From assembly GCF_025698545.1 (NCBI RefSeq), contig NC_068567.1:59835371-59899370 (forward strand): a DNA stretch of 64,000 nucleotides. Reading direction: 5' to 3'. The translations under genes and the position numbers were made by a program. This DNA is from Gossypium raimondii (taxonomy: Eukaryota; Streptophyta; Magnoliopsida; Malvales; Malvaceae). Below, in pieces: positions 47,938 through 59,738 of the stretch. The notes beneath the pieces are model-generated. The model saw nothing but the letters and a program-made list of their open reading frames with translations. It had not been told where the DNA came from and ran no database searches. The stretch's first letter is position 1, and every line of letters starts with the position of its first letter.

Positions 47938-49820
47938 ATGTAAGTCAGAAAGCTATAAAAGGAAGTGCAATAACTGATTTTCTAGCCAGCAGAGCCCTAG
48001 AAGACTATGAGCTTTTGAACTTTGATTTTCCAAATGAGGACTTATTGTACGTGGCAAAGACTGAAGAAAACCATCGAATAGACCACATCTGGAAGTTAAA
48101 TTTCGATGGAGCTTCAAATGCTACAGGTAACGGAATTGGGGCAGTCTTGGTATCCCCAAGTGGAGATCATTATCCTGTCACTAGCAAGTTGGACTTCAAT
48201 TGCACAAATAACATGGTAGAATATGAAGCATGTATTATGGGTATTCGTGCGGCCATTGAACGTAAAATCAAAGTACTTAAAGTGTATGGAGATTCTGCGT
48301 TGGTGATATACCAACTCAAAGGAGAGTGGGAAACCAGAGACCCTAAGTTGATCAGTTATAAAGAACTGGTTCTTGAATTGATGGACGAATTTGATGACAT
48401 TACTTTCTATTATCTCCCACGAGAGAAAAACCAAATGGCTAACGCATTGGCTACTCTAGCCTCGATGATTAAGGTGAACAAGTTAGAAATCATAAAGCCT
48501 ATTCAGATTAGCATATACGAAGCTCTGGCTCATTGCTGCAGTATTGAAGAAGAGGGGAAAAATGATCATCCTTGGTATCAGAGTATACTACAGTACGTGA
48601 AAAATCAAAAATACCCTGATCAGGCGACAGAAAACGATAAGAGAATGCTAAGAAGAATAGCCATTGAGTATGTCCTAGATGGGGAAGTGTTGTACAAAAG
48701 AGGGAAATATCAAGTGCTGTTAAGATGTGTAGATGCCATGGAGGCTAAAAAGATCCTAGAGGAAGTCCATGAGGGCACTTGCGGAACCCATGCAAATGGT
48801 TTTACAATGGCCAGACAGATCATGAGATTTGGGTACTATTGGTCTACTATGGAAGGGGATTGCATTAGCTATGCCAAGAAGTGCCATAAGTGTCAGATTT
48901 ATGGAGGTAAGATACATGTACCTCCATCACCTCTGCACACTATGACTGCTCCGTGACCTTTCTCCATGTGGGGCATGGATGTTATGGGGCCGATATCACC
49001 AAAGGCTTCGAATGGGCATCGTTTCATCTTTGTGGTCTTTGATTACTTTACCAAATGGGTGGAAGCTGCTTCATATGCAAATGTCACGAAATCGGCGGTT
49101 AGTAAATTCTTGAAAAAGGATATCATTTGTCGATATGGAATGCCAGAAAGAATCATATCCGACAACGCGTTGAATTTGAATAATAATACGATAGCGGAGG
49201 TTTGTAGTCAGTTCAAGATTAGTCACCATAACTCGTCCCCATATCGCCCAAAAATGAATGGTGCAGTGGAGGCGACCAATAAGAATATTAAGAGAATTGT
49301 GGGAAAAATGACTGAAACCTACAAGGATTGGCATGAAATGCTATCTTTCGCTCTCTTAGCTTACCGAACATCTGTTAGGACCTCTACTGGGGCAACCCCC
49401 TTTTCCCTAGTTTATGGGATGGAAGCTGTTTTACCCATCGAAGTAGAAATTCCATCTCTTCGGGTATTAGCCGAATTGAAATTGGATGAAGCAGAATGAG
49501 TTCAGTCCTGATACGACCAGTTGAACTTAATAGAAGGGAAAAGGTTGAAAGCCATCCAACATAGTCATATGTATCAGAAACGGATGATGCGAGCCTATAA
49601 CAAAAAGGTTCGTCCCAGAGAATTCTACGAAGGAGATCTGGTGTTGAAGAAAATTCTCCCTATACAAAAAGACTTTAGAGGAAAATGGATGTCAAATTGG
49701 GAGGGTCCTTACGTCGTAAAGAAGGCCTTTTCTGGTGGAGCTTTGATTCTAAGTGAGATGGATAGAAAAGACTTGCCAAATCCTGTAAACTCAAACTCAG
49801 TCAAGAAATACTTCACTTGA
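47938..49820 (+). pseudogene. Second RNase H and integrase (broken)
   Basis: The second RNase H, the extra domain of Tat elements, spans about 48090-48470: LNFDGASN, MVEYEAC, YGDSALV, and NQMANALA, where the last catalytic Asp is Asn. Integrase follows: the zinc-binding HEGTCGTH..CHKCQ (about 48768-48900), a stop at 48954-48956, then the core with Asp in GMDVMGP (about 48975), Asp in ISDNA (about 49160) and Glu in NGAVEATNK (about 49270). The C-terminal part (49521-49820) has the WEGPYVVKKAF block. Stops also at about 49497 and 49508. Confidence 0.85.
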
Positions 49821-51150
49821 AGGAAAGAGATCAAAGTGAAAACCCGCAAAGGGCGCTTTGATTCCTAAAAAAAAAAGAAAAATAATGATAAAAATGGAGA
49901 GGCTAAGGAGAAAACCTGCAAAGGGCACCTTAGGCCAAAGGGGATTTGAATTGAAAACCCGAAAGGGGCGGCTCAAATGTTTGGTCAGAATGGGACATGA
50001 AATGTGTAGAGCAGCTGGTATCTTGATCAGATCATGATGTGTGGCAATCTTGCTATGCCTGAATTAACAGGAAGGGATAGGCGACGTCTTGGGGCATCGG
50101 TAAAGTATTGAAGATCTCCTAAACACATGTCAAACTCAGAATGGCCTTTAGAAAGTTTGTACAGAGAAATTCAAGCTACGATATCTAGGGGACTTAATTC
50201 CCCTATTATTTTTTATATTGAATTTTGTTGATTCTTGGAATATTTTTTTTCCTCTTTTCCAAGATATACATTCCCAATCAATTTCTTTACTATTTGTGAT
50301 AACTTATTCATTTTTAGCTATGTTTAGAACCAAAGTTATTCTTATCTATTGTTACGACCTTTTTTGCAAACATGTTGCATTAGAATAATGATTAATGGAC
50401 TAATAAAACTTTCACAAAAGAAGTTTTGCATATTACTCTGAAAAGTTTCTAAATAATATAAGAGCCTAAAACAGGACTATTGTTTAGAACACACCAAATT
50501 TAAAGATTGGAAATTTGAGAAGGAGGAGTCTAAATTTGGACTTTCTCTTTGGATTTTTTTGTCAAATGCATTGATTGGCAAGATGCCATGTTGATGACGA
50601 AGCTTAAGTAAACAAGCAAGCAATGATCACCAGGCAAGAGGAATAGGTTACCTCAGGGAAATGAGCCTTCATCTACGCATAAGTCTTTGGTACGACACCT
50701 TGAAAATGGTGTAAAAAGCCAGAATGATTCAGATCCTATATCCTTGAATTGTGGGGATTGAGGAAAAGCCACATATTTTTACCCTTGGATTACAGTGGGA
50801 GAGTGGTGATACAAGTTTTTTGTGCCCCAATGGTTTAAACTTTAAGGTTCACAGTGGGGGCAATCTGACTAAGCGAGGCGTGGAAGAAGCCGGTCAAGCG
50901 AGAATGCGTTGTAGCACGTCGGTGTCAAAGCCTTAATAAACTTAAAGTAATGACCTAAGCGGGATCATTCTCGGAAAAAATAAAATTATGCGTTCATGCA
51001 AACACTATTCACACATGTCTAGTTAGGAGCATTTGGTTCATTTTGATCATGCCGTCCAAATCATTAGGCATAATTAGGTTCATTATACAGGTCATGTTCC
51101 CCAGAGAATAGATTAGTGAAGATAGCAGATCGAAAACAAAGCCTTGCCTC
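49821..51150 (+). other. Non-coding 3' region of the Tat-type element
   Basis: Follows the integrase stop. It opens with short repeats of AAAACCCGCAAAGGGCGC (about 49838, 49910, 49950) and has no coding potential. Long 3' non-coding regions of this kind are usual between pol and the 3' LTR in Tat elements. Confidence 0.7.
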
Positions 51151-51179
51151 TATCAGTTACAGTAGAGCTGGTTAAAAAT

Positions 51180-52015
51180 AGCAGATCTTACCCTCCTGCG
51201 TCAACAGTGAAGTAGATTGAAGATTACAAGTCCTATGTCCCTGACCAGCAGTGGAATAGATTGGAAATTACGAGTCTTATCTCCCTAAGCAGTAGTGGAG
51301 TAGACAGAAGAAATCAATCCTATCTCTCTGAGGTCACAGTGGGGCAGACTGAAGTTAGAAATCTTATCTCCCTGAGATTACAGCGGAGCAGATTGAAGCT
51401 TGTAATCCTATCTCCCTGAGGTTATAGTGGAGCGGATTAAAACAAAGGATCTTATCTCTCTGAAGTTACAGTAGAGTAGATCGCATCAGATTGAAGCCAG
51501 AAATCTTATCTCCCTGAGATTACAGCGGAGAAGATTGAAGCTAGTAATCCTATCTCCCTGAGATTACAGTGGAACAGATTAAAACAAAGGATCTTATCTC
51601 TCTGAAGTTACAGTAAAGTAGATCGCATCAGATTGAAGCCAGAAATCTTATCTCCCTGAGATTACAGCGGAGCAGATTGAAGCTAGTAATCCTATCTCCC
51701 TGAGATTACAGTGGAGCAGATTAAAACAAATGATCTTATCTCTCTGAAGTTACAGTAGAGTAGATCGCATCAGATTGAAGCTAGTAATCCTATCTCCTTG
51801 AGATTATAGTGGAGCGGATTAAAATAAAGGATCTTATCTCTTTGAAGTTACAGCAGAGTAGATCGCATCAGATTGAAGCTACAACAACAAATCTCATTAC
51901 CCCAACCTCACAATTAAGCAGAGTAAGGTTACGAGTTACGAATCCTATCCACCTGATGTTACAGTGGAGTGGATCAAGGCACCAATTCCCATACCTCTGA
52001 AGATACAGTAGGTCG
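51180..52015 (+). repeat. Minisatellite with 142-bp higher-order repeats
   Basis: Units of about 45-49 bp follow the theme AATCCTATCTCCCTGAGATTACAGTGGAGCAGATT. Three variants alternate and form a higher-order repeat marked by GATCGCATCAGATTGAAG at 51479, 51621, 51763 and 51861 (periods 142, 142 and 98; the last lacks one unit). Early units (51180-51470) are more diverged. It lies between pol and the 3' LTR. Confidence 0.9.
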
Positions 52016-52131
52016 GAATGAGGCAACTTGAAGAAAAAAAAGCACCAAGGGCCAACACAACCGGGCAATTTTTGGCCATTTTTAGTCTTTGCTTCATTTT
52101 CGTTACACGACAATGAGCGAAGAGGGGCAGC

Positions 52132-54933
52132 TGTAATGACCCAAATTTGTCCGGCCCAAATTAGAAATAAATAAAAAAAATAAACCAAATGAAATAAACC
52201 CAAAATTTTAAATGTCCACAGTCCATTACAGCAGGCCTAACGACCTAAATCCACTACCCAAAAACAACTTTAACCCAAATCCACTATCCTAAACAGCTTT
52301 AACCCAAACCCAACTAGCCTAAACCCAAAACCAAGCCCAAATACCCGCAGCCCAAAACAGAGAAAATTAACACCTAACCCCTAAAGACTAAAATATGAAA
52401 ACCCTAGCCTTCACCAGTTTTGGCTCCCAGCGCCGCAGCGGCCAAGCCTTCCCCCCGCGCGTGCTGTGCCACCACGCGCGTGTACGTCTCCTAGCTGGCC
52501 TTCGTACACGCCCCCGTACGATTGCACCTGCAAACAAAATGAAGACAACACAACAAAGAGGAACGAATGGAGAGGGTTTTCCATTTTATTTTTTTTATTT
52601 TTCGATTGTATTCGACGTTTTTCGGTTAAAAAAAGAGGATATAAGAACCAAAAAAGAGGATTTTACTACTTACTTACGCAAAAAAAAAAAACAAAGAAAT
52701 CAAAATTGAAAAGGTGATTTTCTGGGTTCGAATTCCATTTTATTTTTACGAGTTATTCGATTCTCTTCTGGATTTTTCTGCTTTCTAATTTGCATGACCA
52801 TCGATAGTTCTCTAAGAGAGAAATGTTAGAAGGAGTAAGGGACGTACCTGATAGAACGGTCCTGGCCCTCTCTCCGTCGTCATCGAAATACGGGCTAGGA
52901 TCGGCGAAGGTTCGGATACTCAACCAGCAGAGCGGCGCAGATTTTCTTTTTCTGTTTTAGCCTAGGTCGGTTTTAGGGAAGCTGATAGGTAGTTTAGGGT
53001 TTATTTTGGTTTAAAAGGGGGGCCATTAAAACACTATCGTTTAGAGTCAATCCAATGACTCCTAAACGGCACCGTTTTGAATACCCGACCCAGCGGTGAC
53101 CCAATCCGGGAAGGATTCGCGCGATTATGAGGCGTTTGGTTTATTTATTCAATGGGTCCCTCTGTGTTTACTGCATTTGTAATTTCATTTCTTTCTTTAT
53201 TTGTAATTTGTACCATATATTTGCTTCCGTGTTCATTTAGGTCTGGATTTGAACGGCACCGTTTTGTGGATGATTGAAACTATTTTGATGCTTGTGTTTA
53301 ATTGCCTGATTAGTCCCTTAATTTTAAAATCGATTTCAATTAAATACAAATCAAAATTTCCTTTTTTTTAACTTCAACAAATTTTTTAAAAAATAAAAAT
53401 AAAATCAGTTTAACTCTCATTTATTATAAAATTTAACACATGCTTTGATATTCAATTCTTAATAATATTTTAAATACATTGTTACCATAGTTTTAAAATT
53501 TAGTAAATTATTATTTTGATTTATCATCCTTACTTTCAAATTCATTATACACTATTAGTTGGAACTTGTTATATTTATCTATTTAATTTAGTTTTTTTAT
53601 GTTCAAATTCTATTTAAACTCTACTTTTTGATGTTTTATTATAATTATTATATCATTTTAAAATTGTTTTGCCATATTTAAATTCATCTTCAAAAATGTT
53701 TTAAGCAAATTAATTCTCGTTTTTTAACATTATTTTGATATTTAGTTTAATTTTCTTTTCAAATTTTTATTAGCACAATTTTAGAAAATAATATACAAAT
53801 CCTTCAAATTATTATTTTGAGAATGTTAAGCTCATTAAACATTATCTCAAAATTTTTATTGTATACTTTATTTTCAAATCTAGTACTATAATTGCTTCCA
53901 TAGTTTTTTTATATACATATATAATTTATATGCAAACATTTTAGTATTCATATTATATGTACGAAACGTTGTATTAACTTTGAACCTTTTTCTTCTACAT
54001 GGTTTTAAACATAATCATTTAGTTGTTTAAACATTTTATTTTATTGGATTCATTATTCGCATATTTCTTGATATTCAAGTTTATATGATTAAACTCAATG
54101 TTGGTATTTGCATAACACTTATTTAATTGTTTCTTAGTTTAAACATAGATTGAATTTCTTCTTTTACGTCATATGTATCGCTATCCAATCATGTTCTTTT
54201 GCGAGAATTGCATTCCATTAGAATGTTGTAATTATTTCATTTTAAAATAAAAAGGGGCTTGGTGTTAAATAATTCTCGAGAGAATTGTGCCCTAACTTAC
54301 TGGCTTCAACTCTTCTCGATGAGTTTATATCGTCAAGTATCTATTTCTAAGACGTACATTTGTAAAATAAAATTATTTAGATTTCAAAATGTTGGATCCT
54401 AACTTACTGGATATGACATTTTGTTATCTCGTTTTTAAATAAAAGAAATATTTGGTGTTTAGGATTTTTAAGGAAATTGAACCCTAACTTACTGGGTTTT
54501 GGTTTCTCGAATGATCTAAGTAACCAAATATCCTTCTCAAGATGTATTTTTTTAAAAAGGATGAATCTAATTTCGAAGATTGAATTGTTGCGCTCTAACT
54601 CACTGAGTGTGACGGTTTATTTCTTTAAAGTGGGTAAGTCCTATTTTAAATTCAATTATTAAAATTCTCTTTTCAAAGGATCGCACTCTAATATTTTAAA
54701 TTCTCTACATTAAGACATTAAACAATTAATACGGTACCAATTTTGGGCATCACGAGGGTGCTAACCCTTCCTCGTGCGTAAACGACTCCCGAACATGTTT
54801 TCTCGACTTCGTAGACCAAAATCATTTTTATGGTGAATCGATCACACCTTAATAAAGATCGGTGGCGACTCCCATTTTCATTTTAAAAATCGATCCCCGT
54901 TTTTTCCAAAGTAAAAAAAAATGATTTCAACAA
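52132..54933 (+). repeat. 3' LTR of the Tat-type element
   Basis: A 2.8-kb LTR, TGTAATGACCC to TTTCAACA, preceded by the purine tract AAGAGGGGCAGC. Its first ~1.14 kb matches the 5' LTR remnant. Toward its end it carries CCTAACTTACTGG-type motifs at about 54290, 54395, 54483 and 54592 (spacing about 90-110 bp), a loose internal repeat. No coding capacity. Confidence 0.9.
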
Positions 54934-54938
54934 GAGCT

Positions 54939-55624
54939 AAATGAGTTAACCATCTATCGTCTAAGGTTTTAGAACTGTTCCTATGTAAAAATCTTAAAAG
55001 CTATATTCTATTTTGTTACCATATTTTAGATTCGTGAGTACAATTACATGAAAGGTCATAGCACCTTTACAACGTTCATCTGAAAACAATCCTACACGAT
55101 TCCATGATTAGGGGGCTTTATCTTCAAATTTTGAAAGAACCCAAAACTAACCCAAAAGTGAAATGTACAATCCAAAATCAAATAAAGAAGGAATCTAAAA
55201 GTCAATGGAGCCTAAAGTTTAATATGAAAGACAAAACGAATAATAATTAGATTTAAAACCTAAAATCTAAATTAAAATTAAAAACTTGAAATCTAATAAA
55301 TTTAAATTCTAACATATTAAGGCCTCAAATCTAATTTATAAAACTTAAAAATAAATTCAAAAAATCTATAATTTTAAAATTAGGTTTAAACCTAAAGATA
55401 CACTAAAAATCTAGCATCAAAGATCTAAAAATAAAATAAAATTAAATTAAATTAAAATTTAAAATTTAAAATTTAAACTCTAAAATAAACTAAAATAGCT
55501 CTAAAGCTAGAATTTAATTTTCAACTTGATATCAAAAAATCCTAAAATACAAAATCTAATAAATCTAAATATAAATCTAATTTAACCTAATATTTAAAAT
55601 CCTAAAATCTAATGTCAAAATATG
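54939..55624. other. AT-rich interval between two gypsy elements
   Basis: Sequence between the Tat element and the minus-strand gypsy LTR. Much of it (55240-55620) is a low-complexity mix of AAATCTAAA/TTAAAATTT words. I see no gene. Confidence 0.5.
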
Positions 55625-55971
55625 TAACATGTCGAATATTTGGGAAGAAATTCAGAGAGTAAGAAGAGAGAAATTGCAGGAGAGAATGAGGAAGAAAAGA
55701 GCAACTGATTCCTCTATTTTCATAACTACCTTAGGTGTCCTTCACTCGTGATAAAAGAGGGAAGAAACAACCCTTAATAGTCTGACAACAATTAACTAAA
55801 ACGGAGCATTTTGTGATAATAATCTAAGCTAAACACATCGTTTCATTAAATGATCCTAGGCCCCCCTTAAATGCAACGTTTTGTTATTACAAATAAAATA
55901 GAATTAAAAGGAACAACTAACATAACAACATGCAAACAACACAATTAACAATAAGAAAACAGTCCATAACA
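55625..55971 (-). repeat. Probable 3' LTR of the minus-strand gypsy element
   Basis: On the minus strand it begins TGTTATGGACTG right after a purine-rich tract and ends near GACATGTTACA, about 347 bp. TG...CA ends and position downstream of the chromodomain fit a short LTR of a chromovirus-type element. The partner LTR is outside the window, so the ends are provisional. Confidence 0.55.
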
Positions 55972-55989
55972 AGTATCCCCTCTCGGAAA

Positions 55990-56645
55990 ATATCATTGTC
56001 CTCAAGGATCAAACTGAGAGTAACGATGGAGAAGATTATTACTCCAATTCTCCCAGGTTGAATCCTCCGGAAAAGTGTCTGCCCATTCCATAAGAACTTC
56101 AGTAACTACAACATTCTCTTTCTTGACTATCCGTCTATCCAAAACCCGAACTAGTTCCTTAAGGAGAGAACCATTTGCATGAGTAACTGGAAGTGGGGAC
56201 GAGACAGCAGCAGTACCAATGTGTTTCTTGAGCTAGGAGACGTAGAAAGTAGAGTGTATTCGAGTAGTGGTAGGCAAGGTTAACTCGTAAGAAATTGTGC
56301 CCACTCGAGTTTCCACAGGAAAAAGGTCCAAAATATCGAGGTTCTAGTTTTTGGTTCCTGAACTGTTTCAATGAGTGCTGACAATAAGGCTGCAACTTCA
56401 CATACACCAAGTCACCAATGGAAAATTCTCTGTCAGATCGTTTCCTATAACAATCTACTTTATTCGGTCATGTGTTCGCTTTAAATGAAATCGCAAGAGC
56501 TCATAAACTCCCTTTCTATTCAGAAGACACATATCCACCGCAACTACTCGAGATACCCCAACTAGATAGGGTGAATGGATGGGTGGTTGCTACCCATATA
56601 AGGCTTCATACGGAGCCATATGAATGGTTGTCTGATAGGTGGTGT
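55990..56645 (-). pseudogene. Gypsy integrase C-terminus and chromodomain remnant
   Basis: Minus-strand translation in more than one frame gives YVKLQPYCQHSL and RNQKLEPRYFGPF (the GPF/GPY-type integrase tail), then EVLMEWADTFPEDSTWENW, a chromodomain core with its typical Trp, Pro and TWE positions. Frames shift at least twice. The right border at about 56645 is the target site of the solo LTR. Chromodomains steer such elements to particular chromatin; here it is a relic. Confidence 0.78.
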
Positions 56646-56650
56646 TATAC

Positions 56651-59538
56651 TGTAACAACCCGGTTTTGACCCTAATCGGAATAGTGGTTTCGGGACCACA
56701 AATCCGAATAAAAAATATTTTAATATTATTTCATGTGTTTATTATATGTTAATTTACATGTGTGAAAATTTCGTGAATTAATTTTATTGTTGTGTGCTTA
56801 ATTTAATAAAAGGACTTAATCGCGTAAAATGTGAAATTTACTAATTAATGTGTAAAGTGCTAACTTGCTAATGTCTTTATAATGTGAAGTCCTTAATAGG
56901 AAATTAGGCCATTATTCAAGATAGTGGATGGCATTATGCTTATAAATTATAGTTTTTATATTATGTATAAAGGTTATAATAATATATTATATTATAAAGT
57001 TAGTATATTAAAAGACAAACAAATTAAAAGCCACACTTTTCATCTTATTTTGACCGAAACTAGAGAAAAGAAAAAGAAAGAAACCTAAGCTAGGTTCGGC
57101 CATCTTTTGAAGCTTAATTCAAGGTTAGTTTTTGTTCGGTTTTTGATAACTTTTACGTTTTTGAGATCGTTGCTTTGATTACTACCCGACCCATGCTTGA
57201 ATTTCTGATTTTAATGAATATTTTGAGTTATGCCATTGATGAATATTTGTGCTTTGTGATGTTTGATGATGAATAATGGAAGATATGTCTTAGATTAACA
57301 TGTTTTGTCTTGGGATTTTTGATGAATTTGAGTATTTAGGGCTAAATTGTGAAAATAAATTTTTGAGGGACTAAAATGTGAAATAAATGTAATGTGTGGA
57401 CTTGTATGAGAACCATGAATATTCGGCCCTTGTGTGGTATGGGCAAATTTTGTGTATTTTGTGTTTTGTGCAAAAAGACTAAATTGCAAAAGTGTAAATG
57501 TTAGGGCAAAATGGTAATTTTCCCATTTATGTATTTTGGACTTAATTGAATGTTTTGATGAATAAAAGGTTAAATTTGATTATGTTTAGATCAAGAAACG
57601 AAGAAAACGAATTTGGATCGGGAAAACGAAAGTAATCGAATAGTCGATCGTGTCCACGATATCCGAGGTAAGTCTATTAGCAATTAAAAGTTATTAAGTT
57701 AATATTTACACATGTATACTAATTGTATTTTGTGTTGAGCTATATTTAAAAGTATATTGATTGAATAAATTTTGAAGTATGGATGATATTTATATATATA
57801 GCATGTTCGAATATACAAGTATAATCTTGTATAGATTTATGGGTTGAAATAAAGGTAAGAAATGTATAAGAGTATAGTTGATATTTGAATAAGCATGTAT
57901 ATGTATATGTATATATAATGCTAGGATATATATACATATATATATAAGTTATTGAAATTAGTTAAAGTATGAATGTTGCATAGGTATAAATTCTTGATTT
58001 TAAGCAGAGGTATGTATAATACATATATATGGTACGAATATATATATAAGTGGTTCAAGGTATGTTTCAATTCTTGTGAAATGAATCTAATGTTATGAAT
58101 TAAAGATATTTATATATTGTTCGAATATATGTGTATATAAATATATAGGGTTTTTGAATTCGATTGAAGTATGGAAGTTATGAAAATATGTATATGAAGT
58201 CTCAATATATATATGTATATAATTGTATAAATTTTTGGAATTGAAATTAAGGTATGAATTATATATTATGGAATAAGTGTGGTTTGAATGGGTATAAACG
58301 TATATACAATTATTTGTATTGAGCTAAAAGTATGGATTGTAAGTACAGATATAACTGAGCTATGGTCTGCCAATTTCTTGAAAGTGTGGTTAATGCTACA
58401 TGAATTATACGTATATGTTTTAAACATGTGTAATGCCAGTATGAGAAATTATTCTCGTATTTGTGATATTCAGGTTCTGTACCTAGCAGGCTTTATGCCA
58501 GTGAATTTTTCAGACTTTAAGTCTAGCAGGCTACGTGCCGGTGATCTGAATCAGGTTATAAACCTAGCAGGCTACGTGCCGGTGATCTGAATCAGGCTAT
58601 AAGCCTAGCAGGCTAAGTGCCGTTGAATCTGTTTAAATTAAGTGATTCTATGTATTGAGTATAAATATATATAATTTTGTTTATATGAAATGGATAAGTT
58701 TATGAACATTGTATCAAGGTGGTTGATGATTATATAATCGTTCGAATCTTTGTGAATAGTAAGTATGTATATATATATATATCGGTTGTCATGAAATTGT
58801 TGGATATATATATATATATATGTGTATATATGTATGCATTCGGCATAGGTGGGTATAGGTGTAAATGTGCATTCGGCACTTATAGTGGATAAGTATAAAA
58901 TTATGCTTTTGGTAAATGTATTTGAACAATTATATTTAAATGGATCGATGAAGTGCGAACAATAAGTACTATAGAAATCAGTATATGCAGTTAATGATTA
59001 TGTTAGTAAATTGATTATATGCATATAATGTATATACATTTGTCCGCTTATGTGTATTAGATAAATACACATCCATTTAGATTTAAACAAAATGACTTAA
59101 TATAGCAATGTTTGATTAGTAATTATTATTGATAATTGTGATTTCAATAAATTTAATTAAAGAATTATATGATTCTTTTATATGTATTTTAGATATGCTA
59201 TAGACTTACTAAGCTATAAAAGCTTACTTTGACTGCTTTTGTCCATTTGTTTTTTTTATATAGATTTTGGAGACGCGTTACGAGCTCGGGATCATCAAAG
59301 ATAGTCTATCACACTATCGACTACTTTTGGTATTTTGTTAAATATTTGAACTCAATCTTATGGCATGTATAGGTTTGAGTACGATGTTGATTAGATTTTG
59401 ATTGTAAATTATAAATAGCTATGCAAAAGTAATTTAATTTTCATATTTGTGATCAGTTTGATTATAAAAATGGTTGTGTTTGTTCAGTAATACCTCGTAA
59501 CCCTAATTCGGTGACGAAGACGGGTTAGGGGTGTTACA
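56651..59538 (+). mobile_element. Solo LTR of a gypsy-type element inserted in the minus-strand gypsy integrase
   Basis: 2888 bp from TGTAACAACCCGG to GGGGTGTTACA, with the inverted tips TGTAAC/GTTACA and a perfect 5-bp target duplication TATAC (56646-56650 and 59539-59543). No internal protein-coding region, primer-binding site or second LTR is present. The most economical reading is LTR-LTR recombination leaving a solo LTR. It splits the older integrase core. It is very rich in TATATA runs (57900-58270) and holds a four-unit tandem array. Confidence 0.88.
58484..58620 (+). repeat. Four-unit tandem array (~41 bp) in the solo LTR
   Basis: TAGCAGGCTACGTGCCGGTG-type units start at 58484, 58524, 58565 and 58606 (spacing 40, 41, 41). 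The two middle units are nearly identical; the outer two are diverged. Confidence 0.9.
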
Positions 59539-59543
59539 TATAC

Positions 59544-59738
59544 CACCATTCAACCAAGGAAAGCCAAATGGCCCACTCAGAGGGTTTCTCGCCAAACATA
59601 CATCGCAAATTGCCCTTCAAGCATTTATTCAAGGCTTCAGTCTATCCATCCGTTTGAAGGTGATAGGCTGTAGAAAGGCACAACTAAGTGCCAATGTGCT
59701 AGAACAATTCCTTCCAAAAGTGACTTAAGAATACATCG
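59544..59738 (-). pseudogene. Middle fragment of the gypsy integrase core
   Basis: On the minus strand it reads DVFLSHFWKELF and then, in another frame, LNKCLKGNLRCMFGEKPSEWA, the segment around and after the catalytic Glu of gypsy integrases. It continues at 56645 across the solo LTR. Frameshifts and a stop are present. It is bounded on the right by the non-coding insertion. Confidence 0.8.

Larger units (their letters stand above)
39338..54933 (+). mobile_element. Tat/Ogre-type Ty3-gypsy retrotransposon, 15.6 kb, with an extra ORF before gag
   Basis: The element starts TGTAATAACCC and ends TTTCAACA, flanked by the 5-bp duplication AGAGC (39333-39337 and 54934-54938). Order: 5' LTR remnant, ORF1 (DUF7745-like plus coiled coil), gag with two zinc knuckles, aspartic protease with a G-patch-like tail, reverse transcriptase, first RNase H, second RNase H, integrase, a long non-coding stretch with a minisatellite, a purine-rich tract (AAGAGGGGCAGC) and the 3' LTR. 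The extra 5' ORF and dual RNase H place it in the Tat lineage. All ORFs carry stops or frameshifts. In the first ~130 bp the LTRs differ at 8 positions plus one indel (counted by eye), so the insertion is not recent. Confidence 0.9.
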
